From: Chloroflexota bacterium
GTDB lineage: Bacteria > Chloroflexota > Dehalococcoidia > Lucifugimonadales > UBA3495
DNA: 57,149 bases
Reading direction: 5' to 3'
NCBI GenBank assembly: GCA_022573285.1
Contig: JACZUF010000018.1
Location: forward strand, 1-57,149
The notes under the pieces are model-generated. The model was not told where the DNA came from, ran no database searches, and worked only from the letters and a program-made list of their open reading frames with translations. The translations under genes were made by a program, and so were the position numbers. Positions 33,949-41,986 of this stretch are shown here, one piece after another. Each line of letters starts with the position of its first letter. The stretch's first letter is position 1.

Positions 33949-35430
33949 TCAGGGCCGCAACCTTTTACGCATGCCCAGCGCAGGCACTATTGCAACCAAA
34001 GAGATAAGCGCCCCAGCCAGGAAGAATCTCTGGAACAGTTCCAATCCCGCAGCGTTGACGTTGGCCAAGTATTCCGCCGCGCGGGTCTCAAAGACGCCGG
34101 CGGCCTCCCCCGGCAGGGGCAACGGAAATTCCAGCCCCGCCGTGAGCGCCTGGAAATGCTCGACCCCCCAAGCCGAGATGGCAGCCAGCCCCAATGTCAT
34201 CCCCATCATCCGCGACACCACCACCAAAGACGCCACCGTGCCCCGGTAGTCCTCACCGGCTGAACCCAAGGCATGGACGGTGATTGGGGCAATCACCAGG
34301 CCGAACCCGAAGCCCGCGATCAACAGGTGGACCGTCAACTCGGGATCGCCGATGCCCAGGTCCCAACCGCTGGCCAAGAACAAGCCGAGGGCCACTAGGG
34401 CCAGTCCGGTGACTGTCAGAGGGCTCGATCCCAACCGCGTCACCAGCAGTCCGCCGGCCACGGCGCCCAACGGTATGATTCCCGTTAACCGCAGCAGCCA
34501 CAATGCCCCGGTGAACGGCGACTTGCCCATCACCGTGTTCGCCATCAGGGGAACGGTGACCATGGCGATGATCAACACCACCCCCACCAACACTTGAGTC
34601 AGGTTGGATGTCAGGAACGCCCAAGAACGGAACAAAGCCGGAGCGAGCAACGGCTGAAACGTCCTGGCCTCCACCAAGACTAGGAGCGCAACCAGGCCCA
34701 CTCCCCCGGCGGCCAGCAGGAATGGATAGGGCGAATCGAAGGTAAAAAGGCTGCTGCGGGACAAGGCCAAAGAGAGGACCAACAGAGCGCCGACCAAGAC
34801 AACGCCGCCCATATAATCCACTTTGGCCCCTACGTTCCGGCGGTTTGGCAGCCAAAATAACGCCAGGAAGATGACCGCGCTCTGTGGCACGTTCAGCCAG
34901 AATATCCATCGCCAAGTCAGGACCTCGACAATCGCTCCGCCGTACGCCGGACCCAGCATGGCGCCGGCCTCCGCCGAGGCCCCGACTATGCCCAACGCCA
35001 GTCCCCGTTGGCCTTTGGGGACCAATGTGGTCGCCAACGCCATGCCGATGGGGACCGTTGCGCCGCCGCCCACTGCCTGGACGACCCTGGCGCCCACCAT
35101 CCACTCCAGACTGGAGGAGACGGCCACCAGGACCGTCCCGATGCAAAATACCACCAGAGAGGCCTGATAAACCCGAGGATAACCGTAAACGTCGCCCAGC
35201 CGGCCGATCAAGGGCATGGCCACCGTGTACCCAAGCAGGTAGGCGGTGATGATCCAAGCGGCCCGGTCCAGCTCGGCGATGGGGACTTTCAGGTCCAGCA
35301 TCACGCTGGGCAGCGCGGTCACGACCACCGTCTGGTCCAGGGCCGTGATGAAGGCCCCCAGTCCGATAACTGCTAAGACAAATGGCGTGGGCAGTGTGCG
35401 GTCCGTTCCCAGCATCTCCCTAAACGTCAA
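33949..35430 (-). CDS. MFS transporter, 14-helix DHA2 (EmrB/P55-like) type
   Basis: The 493-residue protein has about 14 membrane helices. MFS signatures are L-D-Q-T-V-V-V-T-A-L-P in helix 1 (motif D1), G-R-L-G-D-V-Y-G-Y-P-R (motif A), and G-A-S-A-E-A-G-A-M-L-G-P in helix 5 (motif C, antiporter). This is the drug/H+ antiporter DHA2 family. The start overlaps the upstream LppX/LprAFG-type lipoprotein gene by four bases (ATGA). In mycobacteria the same pairing, lprG-P55, moves lipids (triacylglycerides and glycolipids) to the outer cell envelope and also affects drug resistance. A similar lipid role here is an inference from gene order. Confidence 0.9.
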   Translation of the reverse strand: MTFREMLGTDRTLPTPFVLAVIGLGAFITALDQTVVVTALPSVMLDLKVPIAELDRAAWIITAYLLGYTVAMPLIGRLGDVYGYPRVYQASLVVFCIGTVLVAVSSSLEWMVGARVVQAVGGGATVPIGMALATTLVPKGQRGLALGIVGASAEAGAMLGPAYGGAIVEVLTWRWIFWLNVPQSAVIFLALFWLPNRRNVGAKVDYMGGVVLVGALLVLSLALSRSSLFTFDSPYPFLLAAGGVGLVALLVLVEARTFQPLLAPALFRSWAFLTSNLTQVLVGVVLIIAMVTVPLMANTVMGKSPFTGALWLLRLTGIIPLGAVAGGLLVTRLGSSPLTVTGLALVALGLFLASGWDLGIGDPELTVHLLIAGFGFGLVIAPITVHALGSAGEDYRGTVASLVVVSRMMGMTLGLAAISAWGVEHFQALTAGLEFPLPLPGEAAGVFETRAAEYLANVNAAGLELFQRFFLAGALISLVAIVPALGMRKRLRP

Positions 35431-36161
35431 CCCGGCGGGTTGCTGGGAGGATTGATCTCCACCGGCTGGTTGATGTCGTCCAGGGTCAATTGCCGTACGG
35501 TGTTCAACGCATCTGTGGGGACCACCCGGCCGATGATGAGGACCTGCCGTAGCAGCCCATCCCGTTCCAACCAGAGCTCCAGTCCAACGGGGAAACCCTC
35601 CCCAGCCCCGGGCACCAGCCCGGAGAGGTCCTGGGAAGCTATCTCGCCCTCAATGTGCAGGGTATCCACGCCGTTCAGCCGCTCTTCACCAACCACCCGT
35701 GGCCGCTGCACGGCGTCCACGATTTCAGCCAGGGTTTGGCCCAATCCGGAGAGATTAAAGGGCAGGGCGTCCGCCGAGACTTGATTCCAGCGGCCGCTGA
35801 ATATATCGGTCATGTAGGCTGTGTCTTCGATGGTGATGATGCTGATCTCGATATATGACTTGGGGAACTGGGACTCGGCCTCCACGGTGACGCTGAACCG
35901 GTCCGGGATGGAGACCACTCCCGAGACTTTGGTCATCAACACTCCAGGCACCAAGACAGTTGAGCCTTCAAGATGATCCAGGCTGAAGGCCGCCGATTCC
36001 AAAGCAAGAAGTTGGTCGACCGCTTGGCGCATGGCCGGCTCAGGGTCGATCTCCACCGCTCCACTCGGCGGTTGGGTTGCCGTTTCCGAGCCGCAGGCGG
36101 CCAATAGGCCGACAACCAAAAGGCCGGCCATTAGGGCCTTGGTCCTCAGTTCCACGACCAA
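35427..36161 (-). CDS. LppX/LprAFG-family lipoprotein
   Basis: This 244-residue lipoprotein has a signal peptide with lipobox V-G-L-L-A-A-C-G (Cys23). The mature part has the half-barrel pattern of LppX_LprAFG lipoproteins: S-A-A-F-S-L-D-H near the start, V-S-G-V-V-S-I-P-D-R-F-S-V, D-T-A-Y-M-T-D-I-F-S-G-R-W, and V-D-T-L-H-I-E-G-E. These proteins bind lipids in a hydrophobic pocket. Its 3' end overlaps the MFS gene by four bases and its 5' end overlaps the TolB-like gene by 16, so the three are an operon. TTG at 36161 or GTG at 36155 may be the start. Confidence 0.82.
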   Translation of the reverse strand: MVVELRTKALMAGLLVVGLLAACGSETATQPPSGAVEIDPEPAMRQAVDQLLALESAAFSLDHLEGSTVLVPGVLMTKVSGVVSIPDRFSVTVEAESQFPKSYIEISIITIEDTAYMTDIFSGRWNQVSADALPFNLSGLGQTLAEIVDAVQRPRVVGEERLNGVDTLHIEGEIASQDLSGLVPGAGEGFPVGLELWLERDGLLRQVLIIGRVVPTDALNTVRQLTLDDINQPVEINPPSNPPG

Positions 36162-37504
36162 AATGCCAGGACGCCTGCCCCCAAATCCCGGGGAGCAGCG
36201 CCTCCTTCGGCATCCAAAATGTAGATCCGGTTACCAGAGGGGGTCCGGCCGTTGCTCCCCCGGGACGCCTCGCCCTTGGACCCGGCCACAACCAGCGACT
36301 TGCCATCGGGAGACCACGGCGAGTGGGAATAAGCGTACTGGTCGAAGAAACTCAGGAAAATGGATACCTCGCCGGACGGCCGGTAACTGAACAGCATCTT
36401 CGCACCGGAGCCATCACTGGGTGAGATCACCCACTCGATCTCCCGTTCAGCGGCATTAACCGACACCCAAGCCAGCTTGTCGCCGCTGGGCGCCCAGAAA
36501 AACGCCCACACTTCCCCGGAGGACAGCGTGGTTACCGGCCCGTCTCCCACCGGCACCAACATCAGGCGGTCAAAGAACGGGGTATTGGGGCTGGACTGGT
36601 CTCCCACCGCCAATTGCGTCCCGTCGGGCGACCACAGGAACGCGGACAGCACTCCGACGTCGATGATCTTACGCGCCTGGCTTAGGTCGTCAATGGGAGC
36701 GACGTACAGTCCCATGCCCCCGTCCGTCTCGGCAACGTAGGCGAGACTAGCGCCATCCGGTGAGATTGCGGGGACACGAAAACCGGTAGAGGACTGAAAT
36801 GTCCGGCGGGAACCGCCTTCGGCCGGGGGTCTGAGCAAGGTTATGTCCGCTCCGACGTGCAGGGCCATAGCCTCGGCATCATTCGACCACTGATAGTAGA
36901 GCGGGGCCCCTCTTTCGACCACGCCGGCGGGCTTGCCGGGCGTTCCGTCCCATACAAATAACGACAAGCCATCCGGGGTGGTCGCCAAGAAAGACAGGGA
37001 CTCTCCTGAGGGGGCCCAGTAGATATAATGGGGGGCGCCGTCCGCAATCAGTCCCAAATGGTTGTTCTCAAACACGGTCTCACTACGGCCGGTCCGCGCG
37101 TCCATGACCTGTAAAGATATCTCGGTCCGGTCTTCCCGCACCACCACCCGGGAGGCCGCCAATTTCGTTCCATCGGCCGACCAGGTGGGCCAGGCATAGT
37201 ACTCGTTCAGGCTTAATGGCTGGGCCTGGACGCCGCCTTGGGACCGCTGTCCGGCGGGGCCCTGTTCAGCCTGGAACCCGCCGGTGAGCTGGGACAGGCC
37301 GCCGCCGTCAGGGTCCACGGTAAAAAGGTTGCCGTTGGGGCTAACGTAAGCTATGCGGTTCACCTGCCCAATCTCTTCGCCAATGTCAGTATTTGGCCAC
37401 TGTCCGGGTCCAACGCGGGTAGTGTCTGCCGGGCTAGAGCAGGCTGCTGCTACAATCCCCAGCGCCGCCGTCAGCCCAAGCAATGTTTTACCCGCAGATA
37501 ACAT
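36146..37504 (-). CDS. TolB-like beta-propeller lipoprotein
   Basis: A 452-residue exported lipoprotein: signal peptide and lipobox I-V-A-A-A-C-S (Cys22). The rest consists of about six WD40/TolB-type blades with recurring W-S-x-D-G-x-x-L and S-P-D-G motifs, such as P-T-W-S-A-D-G-T-K-L-A, P-A-I-S-P-D-G-A-S-L-A-Y and H-S-P-W-S-P-D-G-K-S-L. Such propellers act as protein- or lipid-interaction scaffolds on the cell surface. It is the first gene of an operon with the LprG-like lipoprotein and the MFS transporter, so it may serve in the same export system. Function otherwise unknown. Confidence 0.82.
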   Translation of the reverse strand: MLSAGKTLLGLTAALGIVAAACSSPADTTRVGPGQWPNTDIGEEIGQVNRIAYVSPNGNLFTVDPDGGGLSQLTGGFQAEQGPAGQRSQGGVQAQPLSLNEYYAWPTWSADGTKLAASRVVVREDRTEISLQVMDARTGRSETVFENNHLGLIADGAPHYIYWAPSGESLSFLATTPDGLSLFVWDGTPGKPAGVVERGAPLYYQWSNDAEAMALHVGADITLLRPPAEGGSRRTFQSSTGFRVPAISPDGASLAYVAETDGGMGLYVAPIDDLSQARKIIDVGVLSAFLWSPDGTQLAVGDQSSPNTPFFDRLMLVPVGDGPVTTLSSGEVWAFFWAPSGDKLAWVSVNAAEREIEWVISPSDGSGAKMLFSYRPSGEVSIFLSFFDQYAYSHSPWSPDGKSLVVAGSKGEASRGSNGRTPSGNRIYILDAEGGAAPRDLGAGVLAFWSWN

Positions 37505-37823
37505 CTACGTCCATCACGCCCGCATTGCGCAGTGATTTCAGGATACTACTATAACTGGTGGGCAAGGCCCAAATATCCGTGGATAACTCAGTCCGATATC
37601 CTCTCTGGCCTGGGACAAATGGCCCAACCCAAAAACCACGCTTTATTCCAACCACAATCTGTCTCTTCCAGTTCTCAATGACACACGTGATTATCAACTC
37701 AAATTGACTCTCACACCATGTTAAAATATCTCTAGTCAACAACAACACAGTCACACTCATGCCTGACTGTCCACTCTCTCCACCCCTTTGTTACTTCTAT
37801 TATTTCTTGTTTACACAAATCCT
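37505..37823 (+). promoter_or_regulatory. AT-rich intergenic region upstream of obgE
   Basis: This 319-base region between the divergent TolB-like and obgE genes is AT-richer than the coding sequence. A TTGACT at 37704-37709 followed by TATCTC at 37727-37732 (spacer 17) is a possible sigma-70 promoter for obgE. One open frame on the minus strand (37488-37760) is rejected as a gene. I see no RNA element or terminator here. Confidence 0.35.
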
Positions 37824-39107
37824 ATGATTGATACCGTTAGATTAAATATTAACGCCGGGTCTGGTGGAAATGGATGCAGCAGTTTTCTTCGTGAAAAGTA
37901 CCGCCCCAAGGGCGGCCCCAACGGAGGAGACGGCGGTGACGGAGGAAGCGCCTATTTGGTTGGAGATCCTTCCTTAAACACGCTTCTTCATATTAAGTTC
38001 AACAGCACTATCTATGTGGTTCACGGTGGTCATGGCAAAGGGAAGAACCGTCGCGGCGCCAACGGAGATGATCAGTACATTCCTGTTCCAATCGGAACGG
38101 TGGTCTATCGCATGACCGAGGACGGAGAGAAGGAGTTTATCGACGACATTCGAAGCGATAAGGCAAGATTGGTCGCGGTGGGTGGCCGCGGTGGATGGGG
38201 AAATAGCAGGTTCGCCACGCCCACAAACCAAGAGCCGGTCCTGGCCCAACGGGGAGAGAGAGGCGAGAAAGTGATCCTGTTTCTGGAGCTCAAGCTGCTG
38301 GCCGATGTGGGTCTATTGGCCAAGCCCAATGCAGGAAAATCGACATTACTCTCCATGTGCTCTGCGGCCAAAGCTAAAGTAGCAGATTATCCGTTCACCA
38401 CGGTGGAGCCGGTCTTGGGCGTGGTGAGAGTCGGCCGGAATGACTTCGTGATGATGGAAGTGCCGGGACTGTTGGAGGGAGCACATGAGGGGATCGGACT
38501 GGGCCATGAGTTCTTGCGGCATGCGGAGAGGGCCCGGTTGTATGTGCATCTACTGGACGGCCTGTCCGAAGACCCCGTAGACGATTACCGGATGATTAAT
38601 CAAGAGTTGCAGCAGTTCAATCCGGAGATGGCCCAAAAGCCGCAACTGGTCGTGGTTAACAAACTGGATGTGACTGAGGTGCGGGAGCAGCGAGATGAAC
38701 TCGAAGTCCGGCTGCTGAAAGCCATTGGCGACAAGGGGTCCGGCGTGCACTTTATCTCCGCCGCCACCGGGGAAGGTGTCGATACCCTGCTGGGGAACAT
38801 AATCAGGGCTCTGGCGGAGATGCCTAAGGAAGAGATCGACGAGTCCCCGGAGCCCGAGCCCATGCGCTCGCGGCCGCAGCGGTCCGCAGCCAAGGAATCG
38901 GTGCGGCGTGCTGCAAACGGGGTGTTCGTGGTGGAGTCCGAAGCCATGGAACGGCTGACGGCATTGGCCGACACCCGGGACCAACGGGTCTTGTTGCAAT
39001 TGTGGCGGGAGATGCGGCGTTCCGGCTTGGCGGACCGGTTGATTGACGCCGGCATCGAAGCCGGTGACACCATCAGGTTCGGCAAGGTAGAAGTCGAGTG
39101 GTTCTGA
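37824..39107 (+). CDS. obgE: GTPase Obg/CgtA
   Basis: Obg is an essential ribosome-associated GTPase involved in 50S assembly and stress control. The 427-residue protein has three domains: the glycine-rich Obg fold at 1-158 (G-G-N-G, G-G-P-N-G-G-D-G-G-D-G-G), the G domain with G1 A-K-P-N-A-G-K-S-T (about 159-167), G3 E-V-P-G-L-L-E-G-A and G4 N-K-L-D at 279, and a C-terminal OCT domain (about 360-427) ending in F-G-K-V-E-V-E-W. The G3 Asp is Glu212 here, a departure from the usual D-I-P-G. ATG at 37824 gives the standard N-terminus; ribosome-binding site is weak. It heads obgE-nadD-pyrE. Confidence 0.95.
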   Translation: MIDTVRLNINAGSGGNGCSSFLREKYRPKGGPNGGDGGDGGSAYLVGDPSLNTLLHIKFNSTIYVVHGGHGKGKNRRGANGDDQYIPVPIGTVVYRMTEDGEKEFIDDIRSDKARLVAVGGRGGWGNSRFATPTNQEPVLAQRGERGEKVILFLELKLLADVGLLAKPNAGKSTLLSMCSAAKAKVADYPFTTVEPVLGVVRVGRNDFVMMEVPGLLEGAHEGIGLGHEFLRHAERARLYVHLLDGLSEDPVDDYRMINQELQQFNPEMAQKPQLVVVNKLDVTEVREQRDELEVRLLKAIGDKGSGVHFISAATGEGVDTLLGNIIRALAEMPKEEIDESPEPEPMRSRPQRSAAKESVRRAANGVFVVESEAMERLTALADTRDQRVLLQLWREMRRSGLADRLIDAGIEAGDTIRFGKVEVEWF

Positions 39108-39120
39108 GGAGCCGGCAGCC

Positions 39121-39747
39121 GTGAATATCGGCATCCTTGGCGGCACCTTCGACCCGGTGCACCTGGGGCATCTGAGTATAGCCAATGCCGCCATGGACCA
39201 GGCAACGCTGGAACGGGTATTGTTCATCCCGGCGGGGCAACCCAGACTCAAGCAGGCGGAACCGGTGGCGTCGGCAGATCACCGCATCGAGATGGTGCGG
39301 CGGGCCATCGAAGGGAACCCGAGGTTCCAGGTCTGTGACGCCGAGGTCCGGAGGCCCGGCCCCACCTACAGCGTTGACACTCTGGTGGAACTCTCGGCTA
39401 AGCTGGGTCCGGGAACAGACCTGTTCTTCATACTGGGCATGGACGTGCTGGACCAGTTCGACCAATGGAAAGACCCGGAGCGGGTGTTGACGCTTTGCCG
39501 GCTATTGGTGCTGGACCGGCCCGGGGAACGGGGCTTTGATTGGCCCGGGTTCTACAACCGGGTCCCCAAAGCCAAGGACAGAGTCCAGATCGTGACGGCT
39601 CCCCTAGTGGACGTGAGCGCAACCGAATTGCGGCGCCGGGTGGCGGTGGGCGAGCCGCTGGACGGGCAGGTGCCCGATGCGGTGGCCGAGTATATCCAAG
39701 AACAAGGGCTGTATCTGACGGCACGGGAAGGGAGGAGGGCGAGTTGA
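39121..39747 (+). CDS. nadD: Nicotinate-nucleotide adenylyltransferase
   Basis: NadD adenylates nicotinate mononucleotide to nicotinate adenine dinucleotide in NAD synthesis. The 208-residue protein has the nucleotidyltransferase motif G-G-T-F-D-P-V-H-L-G-H-L (about 7-18) and the second motif S-A-T-E-L-R-R-R-V (about 162-170), plus P-T-Y-S-V-D-T-L and F-I-L-G-M-D-V-L. The start is GTG at 39121, thirteen bases after obgE; the order obgE-nadD is widespread. Its stop overlaps the pyrE start by three bases. Confidence 0.95.
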   Translation: MNIGILGGTFDPVHLGHLSIANAAMDQATLERVLFIPAGQPRLKQAEPVASADHRIEMVRRAIEGNPRFQVCDAEVRRPGPTYSVDTLVELSAKLGPGTDLFFILGMDVLDQFDQWKDPERVLTLCRLLVLDRPGERGFDWPGFYNRVPKAKDRVQIVTAPLVDVSATELRRRVAVGEPLDGQVPDAVAEYIQEQGLYLTAREGRRAS

Positions 39748-40307
39748 GCGAAACGGTGGACCGGCTCTTGGCATTGGCGCTGGAGCGAGGCGCGATCAAA
39801 TATGGCGACTTCACCCTCACCTCAGGCAAAAAGAGCAGCTATTACTTCGACGGAAGACTGTTGAGTCTGGACCCGGAAGGCGCCCATCTAATCTCCAAGG
39901 CCCTGCTTCCTTTGTTGCGGCAGGCCGGGGCCCAGGCCGTGGGTGGGACCACGCTGGGAGCAGACCCAATCGTTGCGGCCGTTGCCCTGGCAAGTCATCT
40001 CGAGGGGGGCCCCATCCCGGCCTTCATCGTCCGGAAAGAGAGCAAGACACACGGCACCAAGCAGAACATCGAGGGGCCGTTGATACCGGGATGCAAGGTC
40101 GCCATCGTGGACGACGTATGCACCACCGGCGGGTCCCTTTTCCACGCCATAGAGGCAGCGGAAGCGGTGGGCTGCACCGTGGTGAAGGTGGTCTCCCTCT
40201 TGGACCGGAACGAGGGAGGCTCCGAGGAGATGCGGAAGCGGGGCTACGACTTCTCGGCGCTGCTGGCGGCGACACCAGAGGGCAAGATAAAACCGGTCTC
40301 CGGCTAG
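39744..40307 (+). CDS. pyrE: Orotate phosphoribosyltransferase
   Basis: PyrE joins orotate to PRPP to give orotidine monophosphate in pyrimidine synthesis. The 187-residue protein has F-T-L-T-S-G-K-K-S-S-Y-Y (about 26-37) and the PRPP-binding V-A-I-V-D-D-V-C-T-T-G-G-S (Asp123-Asp124), and the flexible-loop R-K-E-S-K-T-H-G. The TTG at 39744 follows GGAGG by nine bases and overlaps the nadD stop; the frame is open earlier but shares no resemblance there. It is the last gene of the operon and is convergent with the ygfZ-like gene four bases away. Confidence 0.95.
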   Translation: MSETVDRLLALALERGAIKYGDFTLTSGKKSSYYFDGRLLSLDPEGAHLISKALLPLLRQAGAQAVGGTTLGADPIVAAVALASHLEGGPIPAFIVRKESKTHGTKQNIEGPLIPGCKVAIVDDVCTTGGSLFHAIEAAEAVGCTVVKVVSLLDRNEGGSEEMRKRGYDFSALLAATPEGKIKPVSG

Positions 40308-40311
40308 GGAA

Positions 40312-41385
40312 TCACTCTTTGGCCGGGCCGAAGGGTTGGGCCAAGGCCAGGATCTCCGCCGAGCCCTTGTCCGGGCCCGCCACGTCAAAACGCGCTCCAG
40401 GGGTGGCCGCGGCTGCTCTAACGTAGCCGAGACCCATCAGGACCCCTTCCGAGGGCGCCGGCGCAACCGACGTAACCGCTCCCAGGTCCTTTCCGTCTTG
40501 CAGCAACGCGTCGCCGGGGGAGACCGATGCGTCCGCATCGAAGCGCAGGGAAACCAGGTACTTCTGGACCTTCTTGTAGGTGTCCAGCCGGGCGATGACC
40601 TCCTGGCCGATGTAACAACCCTTGGCGAAGTCCACCGAGCCGATGAGGCCGGCCTCCAATGGGTTGTAGGGCTCCCCAAGCTCCGGGCCGTATTCAGGCA
40701 CCCCGAAGTTCACCCGCAGCGCGTCCATGGCGGTTGTACCGATGGGAGTCGCCCCGTTGTCCGTGAGGTGCCGCCACAGCCCGGCAGCTGCATCCGGAGC
40801 GGCAATCAACCAGTACCGGGACAGCGCTCCCAAGGGTTGTTCCACCGCCAACGCGTCAATCCCTCTCAACCGCACAGGTTGGATCGTGAGAGAGTCCAGG
40901 GCATGGGAGCGCGGGGTGGACGTTAGCCCCAAGAGCTCCCCCGAGTCTGGGCCGACCAGGGCCAGCATGGCGGTCTCGGGCGTGATGTCTTCGACCGTAA
41001 GGTCTTCCATGATGGTGTATTTATCCAGCCACTCGATCACCGCCTGTTGGCGGCCGGGACTGGTCAGTAAGATCACGTAATCGCCCTGGTTCACCACGCC
41101 CAGCACATCGACGATCCGGCCGCGGTCGGTGGTCAGGACCGTGACCGCTCCTTCGCCGGCAGCCAGGTCCACGACCTTGTTGGTGGACATGCGGTTCAGC
41201 AGGTCCAGCCCGTCCTCGCCGGTGGCCTTCAAACGCCCCATGTAGGAGGCGTCGTGGACGCCTACAGCCGTGGTGGCCGCTTCATATTCGGAGGCGAAAT
41301 CGGAGTAGTAGGCCGGCAGTTGATAGCCGTGCCGCTCAACAAATACGGCTGCGCCGGTCTGTAGCGGTAATTCCTGCAGGGCCAT
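40312..41385 (-). CDS. ygfZ: Folate-binding YgfZ/GcvT-like Fe-S maintenance protein
   Basis: The 357-residue protein has the aminomethyltransferase fold of GcvT but carries the YgfZ signature K-G-C-Y-I-G-Q-E-V-I-A-R (near residue 240), whose Cys is used with folate in repair or assembly of certain iron-sulfur clusters. The N-terminal half has H-D-A-S-Y-M-G-R-L and the middle Y-G-P-E-L-G-E-P-Y-N-P-L-E-A-G-L. The next gene upstream on the same strand encodes an A-type Fe-S carrier, which supports an Fe-S role. ATG at 41385 has GGAG six bases before it; a TTG twelve bases upstream is less likely. Confidence 0.9.
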   Translation of the reverse strand: MALQELPLQTGAAVFVERHGYQLPAYYSDFASEYEAATTAVGVHDASYMGRLKATGEDGLDLLNRMSTNKVVDLAAGEGAVTVLTTDRGRIVDVLGVVNQGDYVILLTSPGRQQAVIEWLDKYTIMEDLTVEDITPETAMLALVGPDSGELLGLTSTPRSHALDSLTIQPVRLRGIDALAVEQPLGALSRYWLIAAPDAAAGLWRHLTDNGATPIGTTAMDALRVNFGVPEYGPELGEPYNPLEAGLIGSVDFAKGCYIGQEVIARLDTYKKVQKYLVSLRFDADASVSPGDALLQDGKDLGAVTSVAPAPSEGVLMGLGYVRAAAATPGARFDVAGPDKGSAEILALAQPFGPAKE

Positions 41386-41413
41386 CGGACGCTCCAAAGA
41401 GGGTGTGGGCTCT

Positions 41414-41453
41414 AATAAAACAAGCGCCGCTTTTGCCAGGGCAAGGCGGCGCT
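41414..41453 (-). terminator. Rho-independent terminator after the A-type carrier gene
   Basis: On the minus strand AGCGCCGC and GCGGCGCT form an eight-pair stem around a 15-base loop, followed by T-G-T-T-T-T-A. It lies 40 bases downstream of the Fe-S carrier gene and just before the ygfZ-like gene, so read-through to the latter may be partly blocked. Confidence 0.8.
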
Positions 41454-41492
41454 CGTGATCGGGCTGGTTGGGACGGCTAGACGCTACCCGCG

Positions 41493-41855
41493 CTACACAC
41501 TAAAAGAGGTGCCGCAGCCGCAGGCTTTCTTGGCGTTGGGGTTCTCGAAGACGAATCCCTTGCCGTTCAGACCGTCGGAGAAGTCAAGCTCAGTGCCGAC
41601 CAGGTAGATGTAGCTCTTCTTTTCGACGATCACCTTCACGCCGTGTTGCTCGACGATCTTTTCGTCATCGGAAATTTCCAGGTCGCCGGTGATTTTCAGG
41701 TCGTAGGTAAGTCCGGAACAACCGCCGCCTTTGACGGCCACGCGGACCCCCACGTTCTCTTCGATGCCGTCTTTCTGGGCGAAATATTTAATCTTTTCGG
41801 CGGCTTTTTCGGAAATCGCCACCGTCAGTTGCACGCCATTCTGGGTTACGGGCAT
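41493..41855 (-). CDS. erpA: A-type iron-sulfur carrier protein (IscA/ErpA family)
   Basis: A 120-residue Fe-S carrier. The three cluster ligands are visible: Cys in K-G-G-G-C-S-G-L-T-Y (about 48) and the C-G-C motif in K-A-C-G-C-G-T-S-F near the C-terminus. Family features S-E-K-A-A-E-K-I, G-V-R-V-A-V-K, and D-F-S-D-G-L-N-G-K-G-F are present. It delivers clusters to target proteins in the cytosol. The symbol is approximate: sequence alone does not separate ErpA from IscA or SufA. It precedes the ygfZ-like gene, a functional partner in Fe-S maturation. Confidence 0.92.
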   Translation of the reverse strand: MPVTQNGVQLTVAISEKAAEKIKYFAQKDGIEENVGVRVAVKGGGCSGLTYDLKITGDLEISDDEKIVEQHGVKVIVEKKSYIYLVGTELDFSDGLNGKGFVFENPNAKKACGCGTSFSV

Positions 41856-41986
41856 ATCGTTCTCCCGCGGCTGTCAGTCCCGCCGCTTGGGGTGGGGTCC
41901 ACCTTCCGGCTCCAATACGGAGCATACCAGATCATTGTAGGGCCTGGAATCGTATTCAGTCAAGAATCTGAGCCTAAGCCCGAAAC

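Noticed and set aside
37488-37760. Minus-strand open frame of 90 codons upstream of the TolB-like gene
   Set aside because: It lies in an AT-rich promoter region, overlaps the start of the TolB-like gene, has no family resemblance and no ribosome-binding site.
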